NCBI GenBank assembly: GCA_943354745.1
Contig: CALRDB010000003.1
Location: 1-63,210, forward strand
Direction: 5' to 3'
Origin: Candidatus Nomurabacteria bacterium
GTDB taxonomy: Bacteria; Patescibacteriota; Minisyncoccia; Phycocordibacterales; UBA10002
Length of the DNA: 63,210 bases
The notes under the pieces are model-generated. The model did not search any database, was not told the DNA's origin, and saw only the letters and a program-made list of their open reading frames with translations. Shown piece by piece: positions 54,143 to 62,605 of the stretch (positions are counted from its first letter, which is position 1; each line of letters begins with the position of its first letter). The position numbers were made by a program, and so were the translations under genes.

Positions 54143-54730
54143 CTAGGCAATTACCTGTATCACTTTATCCACGATGCCATACTTCTTCGCTTCGTCTGCC
54201 GTCATGAAGAAGTCCCGTTCGACGTCCTTTTCGATTTGAGTAAGAGGTTTACCACAGTTCAGAGCGAGCATTTTGTTTAGCCTGTCCCTTGTTTGAAGAA
54301 TGTGCTTTGCGGTAATGGCGATATCGGTCGCTTGGCCTTCCACACCACCGAGAGGTTGGTGAATCATCACCTCCGCGTTGGGGAGGATAAAGCGTTTTCC
54401 TTTCTTGCCGGCAGAGAGCACCATCGCGGCCCCCGAAGCGGCGATGCCCACACAGGTTGTCGCTACGTCATTTTTGACGTGGTTCATTGTGTCGATAATC
54501 GCAAGAGTGGAACTTACCGAACCACCAGGGGAATTGATGTAGACGTTAACCTCTTTCTTTGGATCTTCAGACTGTAAAAACAAAAGTTGAGCAATGATGA
54601 GGTTGGCGGTGTGGTCGTCAATTCCGCCACCAAGGAAGATAATGTTTTCTTTCAATAGACGAGAGTAAATATCGTACGCTCGTTCGCCGTACGTGGTTTT
54701 TTCGATAACGGTTGGAATGAGAATTGACAT
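54143..54730 (-). CDS. clpP: ATP-dependent Clp protease proteolytic subunit
   Basis: Serine peptidase that forms the ClpP barrel, 195 residues. Catalytic Ser in VGIAASGAAMVLSAG, His in AEVMIHQPLGG, Asp in VERDFFMTADEA. The start LIPTVIEKTTYGERAYDIYSRL and IFLGGGIDDHTANLIIAQLLFL are standard. No ClpX or ClpA gene is in the window, so the ATPase partner must lie elsewhere. Confidence 0.97.
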   Translation of the reverse strand: MSILIPTVIEKTTYGERAYDIYSRLLKENIIFLGGGIDDHTANLIIAQLLFLQSEDPKKEVNVYINSPGGSVSSTLAIIDTMNHVKNDVATTCVGIAASGAAMVLSAGKKGKRFILPNAEVMIHQPLGGVEGQATDIAITAKHILQTRDRLNKMLALNCGKPLTQIEKDVERDFFMTADEAKKYGIVDKVIQVIA

Positions 54731-54790
54731 GATGTATCGATGTTATGGTTAATCAACTTATCTTTGAATTACGAAACTAACATTTTAGGT

Positions 54791-54954
54791 TGTCATTCCC
54801 GCGTAGGCGCGCCGATGCCGAAACGGCTATGGCGGGTAGACGGGAATCCAGACCTATACGATTGGCCCTACCTGGATCCCCGTACCACAGGCATTGCGAT
54901 TTCTCTAGGGCTCGAAATCTCGCTCAGAAATCGGTTACATTCGCGAGGATGACA
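54791..54954. repeat. Palindromic interspersed repeat, long copy
   Basis: Begins TGTCATTCCCGCGTAGGC and ends CGCGAGGATGACAG, then GAGTTTCGTAACTCA as in the copy at 186-309. Internal arms GACGGGAATCCAG and CTGGATCCCCGT. Confidence 0.75.
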
Positions 54955-55040
54955 GAAGCAGGGAGTTTCGTAACTCACAGACTTATAGGCGTGGGACAAA
55001 ATGAGTATACAAAGGAAAAGGGAAATTGACAAAAACATAC

Positions 55041-55070
55041 AAAAACTCCGGCTGTAGGCCGGAGTTTTTG
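55041..55070. terminator. Bidirectional terminator
   Basis: AAAAACTCCGGC-TGTAG-GCCGGAGTTTTT; lies after the cupredoxin-like gene (minus strand). Confidence 0.88.
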
Positions 55071-55110
55071 TATGGAGCACTTAGTAATGTTGATTGCTAT
55101 CGGTGCTGTG

Positions 55111-55530
55111 CTATTCGACAATCACGACACCAACAACGTTCGAGTCTTGGAGGTTTTTGTATCCCCAGATGCCTGGTTGGGTGAGGGACACTCCAAAGGT
55201 TTCTCCTCTTCCTAATGATTTTGCTGTCTGGAAGCCAAGATAGGCACTTGTTCCATCTCGCGGGTCTTTGACAGGTGCAATACGGAGGGCCCTATCGCTG
55301 TTGTTTACAAACTGGATAGATCCACCGCGGGTAATCTTAACGACTGCAGGGAAGAAGGCGTTCCCGGTAAAGGTTACAACTGCGGGCGAAGTAACACCAT
55401 TTCCTGTTGTGGCTGCCGGAGTGGCGAGTGTCGATACGGTGAACGCGATATTCGATGAGCGAGCCATAACCACCCCACCTACCAAAATTACCGCTACGAG
55501 TAGACCGATTGCTAAGTTTGCTTTATTCAT
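55111..55530 (-). CDS. Exported cupredoxin-fold protein lacking copper ligands
   Basis: A 139-residue protein with an N-terminal helix (IGLLVAVILVGGVVMA) that acts as anchor or signal. The rest reads as a cupredoxin-like beta sandwich: VVTFTGNAFFPAVVKITRGGSIQFVNNSDRALRIAP, later ETFGVSLTQPGIWGYKNLQD and VVGVVIVE. In copper proteins a His follows NN(S/D) and a Cys-His-Met loop follows the GxxxY region; none of these is present here. So it is probably a structural or binding relative, not a blue copper protein. Confidence 0.75.
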   Translation of the reverse strand: MNKANLAIGLLVAVILVGGVVMARSSNIAFTVSTLATPAATTGNGVTSPAVVTFTGNAFFPAVVKITRGGSIQFVNNSDRALRIAPVKDPRDGTSAYLGFQTAKSLGRGETFGVSLTQPGIWGYKNLQDSNVVGVVIVE

Positions 55531-55632
55531 ACATTATCGAGCTGAAGAAATAATAGTTCATTCATTGTAAGTTATTTTAGGAATCTTAGCGCGTAAAGTT
55601 ATCAACAGGTGGCTTTAACAACGTAATCCTCC

Positions 55633-55661
55633 TTTATCCTTTCCTCGTTCTCCTTTATACT
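55633..55661 (+). promoter_or_regulatory. Leaderless promoter of rsmE
   Basis: TTTATC, 17-bp spacer, TATACT. The predicted start point falls on the ATG at 55668. Confidence 0.6.
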
Positions 55662-55667
55662 TCCTCT

Positions 55668-56372
55668 ATGCGACTACATCGATTTTTTGTTGAACAGAAA
55701 CTGAATCCAAGCGAACGCGTGGTTATCGAGGACGAGAAGCTGCTTCATCAGTGGCGCAATGTATTACGGCTGGAAGCGGGAGATCAGGTCGTCCTCTTCG
55801 ACGGATTCGGACAAGATCACCTCTGTGAGTTAGCTACTTTGGCACGCAAGGAGGCGGTTTGTATCATCCGAGAGTCAAAGAAAAGCGCTCCTGCTCCTAC
55901 GCAGCAGTTTTTTCTCTTCGTCTCGCTTATCAAAAAAGAACGTTTTGAATGGCTACTGGAGAAAGCAACTGAACTTGGTGTCGCGCAAATACGTCCCGTT
56001 ATCGCCGAGCGGTCTGAGTTGAAGCACTTTAATCTTGAACGCGCCAAAGACATCCTCAAAGAGGCGGCGGAGCAATCAGGGCGGGGAAACCTACCCGCAC
56101 TCTACGAACCTATGGAGCTTTCTAATGTATTCAAGGAGTACCACTATTTCACCTCAATCGCATTCGATCCTCAGGGAGAGGTGTTTGTTAAAGATAGATA
56201 TCATAAAGAGGACAAACTTGGCGCACTAATCGGACCGGAAGGGGGGTGGAGTGCTCGCGAACTAGAGCTATTTCGTGAGAAGAAAGTTCCGGTCTATTCG
56301 CTTGGTACCCCGACACTGCGAGCTGAAACTGCGGGGGTAGCAGTTATGAGCCTTTTACTTCTTCAGTCCTGA
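55668..56372 (+). CDS. rsmE: 16S rRNA (uracil1498-N3)-methyltransferase
   Basis: SPOUT-class methyltransferase, 234 residues. N-terminal PUA-like domain (RLHRFFVEQKLNPSERVVI, HQWRNVLRLEAGDQVVLFDG) and a trefoil-knot C-terminal domain with EWLLEKATELGVAQIRPVIAERS, IGPEGGWSARELELF and YSLGTPTLRAETAGV, the SAM-binding knot. Length typical. It stands between genes on the other strand. Confidence 0.96.
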   Translation: MRLHRFFVEQKLNPSERVVIEDEKLLHQWRNVLRLEAGDQVVLFDGFGQDHLCELATLARKEAVCIIRESKKSAPAPTQQFFLFVSLIKKERFEWLLEKATELGVAQIRPVIAERSELKHFNLERAKDILKEAAEQSGRGNLPALYEPMELSNVFKEYHYFTSIAFDPQGEVFVKDRYHKEDKLGALIGPEGGWSARELELFREKKVPVYSLGTPTLRAETAGVAVMSLLLLQS

Positions 56373-56450
56373 AGAAGCGCTAGCTTTCTAGCAGGCTGCT
56401 TCTTAGAAAGTCTTAGTTTTAACCAGCTAATAAGCTAATTAGTTGAAAAG

Positions 56451-57461
56451 CTATTTTTGTTCTTCCAAAAAAGCGAGAACTTTTTGATTCGTAAGGAGTG
56501 TCTCGATGTAGCTTTGGACATTTTCTGGCTTCGCATTTTTGTAGTGTTCGAGGAGGTGTTTCACCTCTTCTTCAACCTGTGCTTCTGAGGCGGTAAGTTT
56601 TTCAGCACGAGCTATTTGGAACATCACCAGCTGAAGCCTCGCTCGTCGTTCTGCATCGATACGCCACTCTTTTTTAAGTGTTGCGTCGTCTTTTTTGATC
56701 TCCTTTAAATACTCGTCAAAGGATCCTCCCATCTTTTCGATTTGGGCTCGAAGTTCACTTTCCATACGGACAAGCTCACTATCGATAAGTACATTCGGAA
56801 TTTCACCTTTTGCTTTTTCGGTGAGTGCATCGAGTAATTCTGCGCGACGTTTTTCCTTGTTTCGCTCTTCTCTGTGAGACAGGAGTCCTTCTTTTACCTT
56901 GGTTCTGAATTCAATAACCGTCTCAAATTTCCCGAAGGCCTTTACCGATTCATCGGTAACAGCGAACTCTTTGGCTCCTGAAGCCGTTTCGTGTTGCTTG
57001 GTGATTTCCTGCACAACAGAATCAATCTCTTTTTCTCCAATTACCACAATCTCTTGTTTTCTCTTGTTTTGCTCGGTTGCGATCTTCTTGTAGTCCGGCA
57101 GTGTTAGTTCAGGGTAGAGGGAGAGGGTAACCTTGAATTCAGCAGGCTGTTCAGGAGTAAGTTTCACTGCTTCGACGCGAGGACGGCCAATAACATCGAG
57201 CTTTTCGTCCTTGAATATTTGCGCAAGCACTTCGGAGAGTGCTTCGGTTGACGCATCTTCCCATAGCGCCGTTTCGCCCACATGCTCGCGTAGGATTTTT
57301 TCTGGAACGAACCCTTTCCTAAAACCAGGAAGGGTAGCGTCCTTCTTTAGGTGAGCGAGTGCGTGGTTTCGGTGCTTTCCAATTTCCTCGTGTGGTATCT
57401 CGATGTGGAGAAAGAATTCCGACCCAGGAAGTGATTTTTTTTCTTGTATCGTAAATAGCAT
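56451..57461 (-). CDS. tig: Trigger factor
   Basis: Ribosome-bound chaperone, 336 residues. The N-terminal domain binds the ribosome through LPGFRKGFVPEKILREHVG (GFRxGxxP signature). The SurA-like C-terminal part continues ELRAQIEKMGGSFDEYLKEIKKD to VQSYIETLLTNQKVLAFLEEQ. The usual FKBP-type peptidyl-prolyl isomerase domain (about 90 residues between the N- and C-parts) appears to be missing or strongly reduced: E. coli Tig has 432 residues, and around residues 140-170 the sequence passes almost directly into the C-terminal helices. This fits a shortened chaperone. Confidence 0.93.
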   Translation of the reverse strand: MLFTIQEKKSLPGSEFFLHIEIPHEEIGKHRNHALAHLKKDATLPGFRKGFVPEKILREHVGETALWEDASTEALSEVLAQIFKDEKLDVIGRPRVEAVKLTPEQPAEFKVTLSLYPELTLPDYKKIATEQNKRKQEIVVIGEKEIDSVVQEITKQHETASGAKEFAVTDESVKAFGKFETVIEFRTKVKEGLLSHREERNKEKRRAELLDALTEKAKGEIPNVLIDSELVRMESELRAQIEKMGGSFDEYLKEIKKDDATLKKEWRIDAERRARLQLVMFQIARAEKLTASEAQVEEEVKHLLEHYKNAKPENVQSYIETLLTNQKVLAFLEEQK

Positions 57462-57605
57462 AGTGCTCCACTGTACTTATTTTTTAAAAATTTGCAAATC
57501 TAGCTACCTCAAAGAATCCAACTATGCGACTGTGTAGTGGTGGTTGTGTAAGAGCTCGTTTGTTTGCGCGAGTCTTTATGACTAACAAAGCATGAGAGAT
57601 GTACG

Positions 57606-57932
57606 TTAGGGAGTCATCTCAAAACCTTCGGTGGTCGTCGGGTTTTCAACTTCAGCTACGTCTGTGAAGTTAATGGCCGTGTCGATCTTTGGAACGAGAA
57701 CCTCTTCCTCATCTTGTTCGGCAAGCTTCGCCCCCCAGAAGTAGAGTGCTCCAACTATGAGGACAAGGAGAATGATGATACTACCTAAGGTCGCACCCCA
57801 AGAGTCTTTTTGTGGAGCGGACAGAAGATTTTCCGACAAAACGGGTAACAATGGTGGTGGAGTAGCAACCGCGTTGGTGGTTGTTACTGGAGGTTGCACC
57901 GGAGTGATAGGTGGCATTTGGTTTGGTTCCAT
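57606..57932 (-). CDS. Small single-pass membrane protein
   Basis: A 108-residue protein with a Pro/Thr-rich N-terminal part, one helix LGSIIILLVLIVGALYFWGA (about residues 48-67) and a short acidic outside tail (EQDEEEVLVPKIDTAINF). Similar hypothetical proteins occur near cell-envelope genes in Parcubacteria-like genomes. No function recognised. Confidence 0.7.
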   Translation of the reverse strand: MEPNQMPPITPVQPPVTTTNAVATPPPLLPVLSENLLSAPQKDSWGATLGSIIILLVLIVGALYFWGAKLAEQDEEEVLVPKIDTAINFTDVAEVENPTTTEGFEMTP

Positions 57933-57970
57933 ATCGTTTAATTAGGGGAATATGTCTGGAGTATACCACA

Positions 57971-58008
57971 AATGAAAAACACTATTCAAACGAATAGTGT
58001 TTTTCATT
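57971..58008. terminator. Perfect 17-bp hairpin terminator
   Basis: AATGAAAAACACTATTC and GAATAGTGTTTTTCATT with a 4-base loop. It lies between hppA and the small membrane protein gene, both on the minus strand, so it would stop the hppA transcript. Confidence 0.85.
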
Positions 58009-58052
58009 CTTTTGGCCCTTTCCCCACGACCGTACAAAGATACGGCTATTGT

Positions 58053-60047
58053 TTAGAGTAAAAAGGGAATGAGAAGTAACGCAACTATGTTTAAGATTTT
58101 AATCATTGGGTTAATCGCAGGTCCCGCCGTATCCTTGTACGGGTCGCCTACGGTGTCACCGGTGATAGCAGCCTTGTGAGCCTCCGAACCTTTTCCGCCG
58201 AAGTTTCCTTTTTCAATGTATTTTTTGGCGTTATCCCATGCTCCACCACCTGAGGTCATTGAGATGGCGAGGAAGAGACCTGTGACGATAGAGCCGACAA
58301 GCAGTCCTCCGAGAGCAACAGGACCGAAGAGAAAACCAACAACAATCGGAGCAAGTACCGGGATAAGTGCCGGTATGATCATCTCTCGAATGGCGGCCTT
58401 TGTGACAATATCAACACATTTTGCATATTCCGGTTTAGCGGTGCCTTGCATGATGCCCTTAATTTCACGGAACTGGCGACGAACCTCCTCAACTACCGCA
58501 CTCGCTGCTTTTCGGACCGATTCCATCGAAATGGCGGCAAAGTAATAAGGGAGAAGTCCTCCGATAAAGAGCCCGACGATAACCATCGGGTCTCGTAGAT
58601 CAAAGGTGAGTGTCTTGCCTAGCATCTCGAATTCTTGTGTGTACGAGGAGAAGAGTACGATAGCCGCAAGACCCGCGGAACCTATCGCGTAACCTTTAGT
58701 AACAGCTTTGGTGGTGTTGCCAACCGCATCGAGCGCGTCGGTAATCTCGCGAACCTCCTTTGATAAGTTGCTCATCTCAGCAATACCTCCCGCGTTGTCA
58801 GTGATGGGTCCGTAAGCGTCGATAGCGACAATGATACCTGCCATAGAGAGCATGCTCATCGCGGCAATCGCGATACCGTACAGTCCAGCGAAGTAGTGAC
58901 TTGCAAGGATTCCCGCGACAATCGTGAGAAGTGGAAGCGCGGTTGCTTTCATTGATATAGCAAGACCTTGGATGATGTTCGTGCCGTGTCCAGACTGTGA
59001 TGCTGCCGCGATGGACTTTACTGGGTAGTGACTCGTTCCGGTGTAGTACTCGGTAATCCAAACCAAGAGACCTGTCACGATAAGACCAACGAGTGTGGCA
59101 TGGAACAGTGCAACCGTTGAGAAGTGACCGTTACCCGCCATGATCTTTTCGGTGAGAGGGTAGAAGGCAATAGCAGAAAGTACACCCGAGGCGATAAGCC
59201 CTTTATAGAGTGCACCCATGATGTTTCCACTTTTACCCAGACGAACAAAGAAGGTGCCAATGATTGAAGCGATAATAGAAACAGCCCCGATGGCGAGAGG
59301 GTACAGAAGGGCCCCCTCAAAGTTCGGGAAGATAATCGTCGCAAGAAGCATCGCCGCAATTGCGGTTACTGCGTATGTTTCAAAAAGGTCCGCAGCCATA
59401 CCCGCGCAATCACCCACGTTGTCACCGACGTTATCGGCAATAACGGCTGGGTTTCGTGGGTCGTCTTCTGGGATACCGGCCTCTACTTTACCGACGAGGT
59501 CGGCACCGACATCGGCGGCCTTAGTGAAGATACCACCGCCGAGACGCGCGAAGACAGAGATAAGCGATGCACCAAAGGAGAGTCCGATAAGCGCCTTCAC
59601 ATCTCCTGTCATTGCGAAGAATCCGGCGACACCCAAAAGTGCGAGACCAACCACAAGAAGGCCGGTGATGGCACCACCCTGAAAGGCTAGCGCGAGGGCG
59701 GGCTTCATGCCGAGTGTAGCCGCTTGTGCGACGCGTGAGTTGGCGCGCACCGATACGTTCATACCAATGTATCCAGCGAATGAAGAGAATACCGCTCCCA
59801 CCAGAAAACCAAAAGCTGTTGTCAGGTTAAACGCGAAGTACAGTACCACCGCAAGCACGAGGGCAATAACGGCGATAGTTTTGTACTGGCGGTTGAGGTA
59901 GGCCTTCGCGCCCTCCCGAATCGCTGCTGAGATTTCTTTCATGCGGTCATTACCCGCGTTCATCTTAAGTAGACGGCTCGATGCGATCGCTCCATAGAGA
60001 AGGGCGAGTACAGCGGAACCAAGAGCGAACCAAATGACGGAATTCAT
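58053..60047 (-). CDS. hppA: Membrane-bound ion-pumping pyrophosphatase
   Basis: Uses pyrophosphate to pump H+ (or Na+) across the membrane, 664 residues, about 16 helices. The catalytic loop DDPRNPAVIADNVGDNVGDCAGMAADLFE is complete in substance (DNVGDNVGD), and the second and third PPi-binding loops are seen in DAYGPITDNAGGIAEMS and TGDTVGDPYKDTAGPAINP. GNTTKAVTKGYAIGSAGL has Lys at the position that marks K+-independent enzymes, which suggests a proton pump. It would help make a membrane gradient in a cell with little respiration. Confidence 0.96.
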   Translation of the reverse strand: MNSVIWFALGSAVLALLYGAIASSRLLKMNAGNDRMKEISAAIREGAKAYLNRQYKTIAVIALVLAVVLYFAFNLTTAFGFLVGAVFSSFAGYIGMNVSVRANSRVAQAATLGMKPALALAFQGGAITGLLVVGLALLGVAGFFAMTGDVKALIGLSFGASLISVFARLGGGIFTKAADVGADLVGKVEAGIPEDDPRNPAVIADNVGDNVGDCAGMAADLFETYAVTAIAAMLLATIIFPNFEGALLYPLAIGAVSIIASIIGTFFVRLGKSGNIMGALYKGLIASGVLSAIAFYPLTEKIMAGNGHFSTVALFHATLVGLIVTGLLVWITEYYTGTSHYPVKSIAAASQSGHGTNIIQGLAISMKATALPLLTIVAGILASHYFAGLYGIAIAAMSMLSMAGIIVAIDAYGPITDNAGGIAEMSNLSKEVREITDALDAVGNTTKAVTKGYAIGSAGLAAIVLFSSYTQEFEMLGKTLTFDLRDPMVIVGLFIGGLLPYYFAAISMESVRKAASAVVEEVRRQFREIKGIMQGTAKPEYAKCVDIVTKAAIREMIIPALIPVLAPIVVGFLFGPVALGGLLVGSIVTGLFLAISMTSGGGAWDNAKKYIEKGNFGGKGSEAHKAAITGDTVGDPYKDTAGPAINPMIKILNIVALLLIPFLL

Positions 60048-60160
60048 ACGATGAAGATTAATTTTTAATGCTCAATTTTTAATTTCCAAATAATGATTCA
60101 CTGTTTGAAACAGGAAGAAATTATTTAAAAATTATAAAACTAAAAATTGGAAATTCGCAA

Positions 60161-61441
60161 CTACTTAACTTCTTCGGCTGGTTTTTCTTCGGTAGTTGTC
60201 GGTTGCTTGCCCGACTGAACTTCGTTCTCATGAATTTGGGCGGGCGAGTTGCCTGCTCCGTTAGGCGTCTCGGCTTTTACGGGGTCAGTTGTAGGTTCTG
60301 CTACCGCGCCGGCGACTACGTCACCCTTTGTGGAGCGAATGTCTATTTTCCAACCTGTGAGTTTTGCTGCGAGGCGTACATTTTGTCCTCCTTTCCCGAT
60401 AGCGAGAGACTGTTCCGCTTCGGTGACTTCGACAATCGCCTTTTTCTCTGCCTCGTCTATTTTTACCGAAATGACTTCAGCAGGAGAGAGTGATGACTCG
60501 ACAAACTTCGCCGCATCAGGTGACCATTCGATGATGTCGATTTTCTCTCCACCGAGCTCCGACATAACCGTCGAAACACGGACACCGCGCTGACCGACGA
60601 GAGATCCAACGGGGTCGATGTGTGAGTCGTTTGAGGCGACCGCTATCTTGCTCCGTGAGCCGGGCTCGCGAGCAATCGCCTTTATTTCAACCGCACCGGA
60701 GGCTACTTCAGGAGCTTCCTGTTTGAACAATTCGTGGATAAGTTTCGGATGTGAGCGCGAGAGTTTGAGGAAAATACCTTTTGGGGTTTCTTCTACGCGG
60801 TAGAGATAGGCGCGGACACGTTCACCTTGGCGATAGCGTTCACCCGGGATCTGCTCTTCATAAGGAAGAAGGCCTGTTGCTCGTCCCATATCAATAAAGA
60901 GATTACCGCGTTCGATCCGCTGTACGGTTCCGCTTACGATTTCGCCTTGACGCGCACCGTACTCGGTCATGACACTTGTCTTTTCCGCCTCACGGATCTT
61001 CTGGATGATCACCTGTTTCGCGGTTTGCGCGGCAATGCGTCCGTAGTCGCCTTTGCTCTCGAGAGGGAAAACGATTTCGTCGTCGAGCTGAGCGTCCTTC
61101 TTTATTTTTCGCGCGTCATCAATCATGATGTGATGTTCGGAGTTGAAATAGATACGCTCGTCTTCTTGTGAGCGCTCAGTCTCTTCCACTTTCATCTTCT
61201 CCATCTCGTCTTCGGGAATAACGCGTGTGTTGTCCACGACAACCTTCACCTGAATGAACGTCGTTCCACCTGTCGAGATATCAAACTTGGCGCGTACGAT
61301 CTGGCCCTTCTTGCCGTACTCCTTCTTATACGCTGTCGCCAAGGCTGCTTCGATGGCTTCGAAGACTTTCTCTCGCGGTATACCGCGCTCTTCCTCGAGT
61401 TGGTCGAGGACCGAATTGATTATTTTGAGATCGAATAACAT
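60161..61441 (-). CDS. nusA: Transcription termination/antitermination factor NusA
   Basis: Binds RNA polymerase and nascent RNA, 426 residues from ATG 61441 (MLFDLKIINSVLDQLEEERG). The frame upstream is encoded by the CGAAT repeat and is rejected. Order: NusA N-domain (VFEAIEAALATAYKKEYGKK), S1 (GEIVSGTVQRIERGNLFIDMG), KH1 (VASNDSHIDPVGSLVGQRGVRVSTV) and KH2 (QSLAIGKGGQNVRLAAKLTGWKI). The C-terminal tail after KH2 is low-complexity (Pro, Thr, Glu) and lacks the acidic repeats of E. coli NusA. Confidence 0.96.
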   Translation of the reverse strand: MLFDLKIINSVLDQLEEERGIPREKVFEAIEAALATAYKKEYGKKGQIVRAKFDISTGGTTFIQVKVVVDNTRVIPEDEMEKMKVEETERSQEDERIYFNSEHHIMIDDARKIKKDAQLDDEIVFPLESKGDYGRIAAQTAKQVIIQKIREAEKTSVMTEYGARQGEIVSGTVQRIERGNLFIDMGRATGLLPYEEQIPGERYRQGERVRAYLYRVEETPKGIFLKLSRSHPKLIHELFKQEAPEVASGAVEIKAIAREPGSRSKIAVASNDSHIDPVGSLVGQRGVRVSTVMSELGGEKIDIIEWSPDAAKFVESSLSPAEVISVKIDEAEKKAIVEVTEAEQSLAIGKGGQNVRLAAKLTGWKIDIRSTKGDVVAGAVAEPTTDPVKAETPNGAGNSPAQIHENEVQSGKQPTTTEEKPAEEVK

Positions 61442-61556
61442 GGTGAGTATGCGAATATCCGAATGAACGAATCTACGAATAGCTACGAATAAGAACAGAC
61501 TTCTTCTGATTCGCACTTATTCGTATATTCGGATGAATTCGCTAATTCGCATTTAC
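61440..61556. repeat. CGAAT inverted repeat upstream of nusA
   Basis: GCGAATATCCGAATGAACGA and, 40-60 bases later, TATTCGGATGAATTCGCTAA pair over most of their length, so the block can form a large hairpin. In-frame with nusA it encodes an apparent N-terminal extension that is not family-like. Confidence 0.7.
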
Positions 61557-61790
61557 TAATAAAAATGCCCGCCCCCTCGGGCGAACACTGAATACATAAA
61601 GAATAGCAGGCGAGAAGGCCTGATGTCAATATCACAACACAACACTCCGTCATGTATTTGTTCAAAAACCTTGCTTTAGGCCGTAGAACTGAATAAACGC
61701 CCATGTATAGGGCTGGTTTTCCCCAGATTATCCACCTTTTATGCACAGGAAGAAGAAAGTGTAGGACTTAAGTAAAAACTCATTCTCGAG

Positions 61791-61919
61791 TGTCATTCCC
61801 GCGGATGCGGGAATCCAGAGTATTGAACCAGAGCCGCATTTTGGACCCAGCATGGTCAGTCTACGACTATTTCACTACGACCACAGGATTACTTTGCTAC
61901 TACTACGTCGTGAGAATGA
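61791..61919. repeat. Palindromic interspersed repeat, long copy
   Basis: Begins TGTCATTCCCGCGGATGCGG and includes the AGTCTACGACTA word and CGTGAGAATGA at its end; more diverged than the others. Confidence 0.55.
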
Positions 61920-62004
61920 ATCGAGTATGTAAGTCCTAGAAAGAAGAAATCGGGTTTCTTTTTTCAGTGGAATGGCGAAAAAAAGGATGGAGTATGTAGA
62001 CTTT

Positions 62005-62053
62005 GCATCCCCGTTTTCACAGGGATGCTCAAAAAACATAGTCGCTTTGCTTG
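62005..62053 (+). repeat. Dispersed repeat, inverted partner of 111-158
   Basis: Hairpin GCATCCC...GGGATGC followed by TCAAAAAACATAGTCGCTTT; same word order as the minus strand of 111-158. Confidence 0.6.
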
Positions 62054-62081
62054 TTTTTTGTACTTATCAACACAATCTCCA

Positions 62082-62110
62082 TTGTGGGTGAAGAGTAACT
62101 CTCGTATAAT
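62082..62110 (+). promoter_or_regulatory. Promoter of the gene at 62141
   Basis: TTGTGG, 17-bp spacer, TATAAT. Leader about 25 bases without a clear Shine-Dalgarno sequence. Confidence 0.7.
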
Positions 62111-62140
62111 AGATGTAATTATTACCTAACTCTTTGCTTT

Positions 62141-62500
62141 ATGGAAAGTGAACCTAAAAAAGTCGTATATTCTGTCATAGCTCTCATCGTCATAGGTCTG
62201 CTCGGTTGGTGGCTTCTCTCTGCTGGACCGTCAGGTTCCGCCATTCCGAAAGGGGAGAGCGTCAAACCGGTCGCTAATCAGGCTCCTGTAGAGCTCGCAC
62301 CGGCACTACAACTCACCGCGAAAGAGAAGGCGGGGGATGTGGGAGAGAAGCGAGCGCAGATACTCACACTCGTGAATTCGAAAACACCGCTTACTCCTGA
62401 AGAAAAGGCTGATATTGGCGGTATTATGCTCACGAAGGCCAACGTATACAAATTCACCGAGGTGGAGCGACAGGCAATTTTCGCAGCGCTCAGTCGGTAG
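62141..62500 (+). CDS. Small membrane-anchored protein, unknown
   Basis: A 119-residue protein with one N-terminal helix (VVYSVIALIVIGLLGWWLLSA, residues 8-28) and a soluble, probably helical outside part (KEKAGDVGEKRAQILTLVNSKTP, LTPEEKADIGGIMLTKANVYKF). The topology suggests a surface-exposed C-terminus. No family recognised. It precedes the secreted repeat protein that runs off the right edge. Confidence 0.7.
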   Translation: MESEPKKVVYSVIALIVIGLLGWWLLSAGPSGSAIPKGESVKPVANQAPVELAPALQLTAKEKAGDVGEKRAQILTLVNSKTPLTPEEKADIGGIMLTKANVYKFTEVERQAIFAALSR

Positions 62501-62605
62501 TTACAATAGGTAGAAAGTAGAAACAGAAACCCCGATTCCCTGCGTTTATGTGGGAGAAGTAGAAACCTTTGGGGATTAGCGATGGAGTAGCTCTTGATAC
62601 TAAAG

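Larger units (their letters stand above)
61442..62140. other. Intergenic region with repeats and a promoter
   Basis: Nearly 700 bases: a CGAAT inverted repeat (61440-61556), a GCCCG-CCCCCT-CGGGC hairpin with A run (61562-61583, a minus-strand terminator form), a DnaA-box-like TTATCCACC (61729), a long palindromic repeat copy (61791-61919), the inverted partner of 111-158 (62005-62053) and the promoter at 62082-62110. No gene seen. Confidence 0.6.

Noticed and set aside
61483..61746. 87-residue frame upstream of nusA
   Set aside because: Made of the CGAAT repeat and hairpin sequence; no conservation expected.
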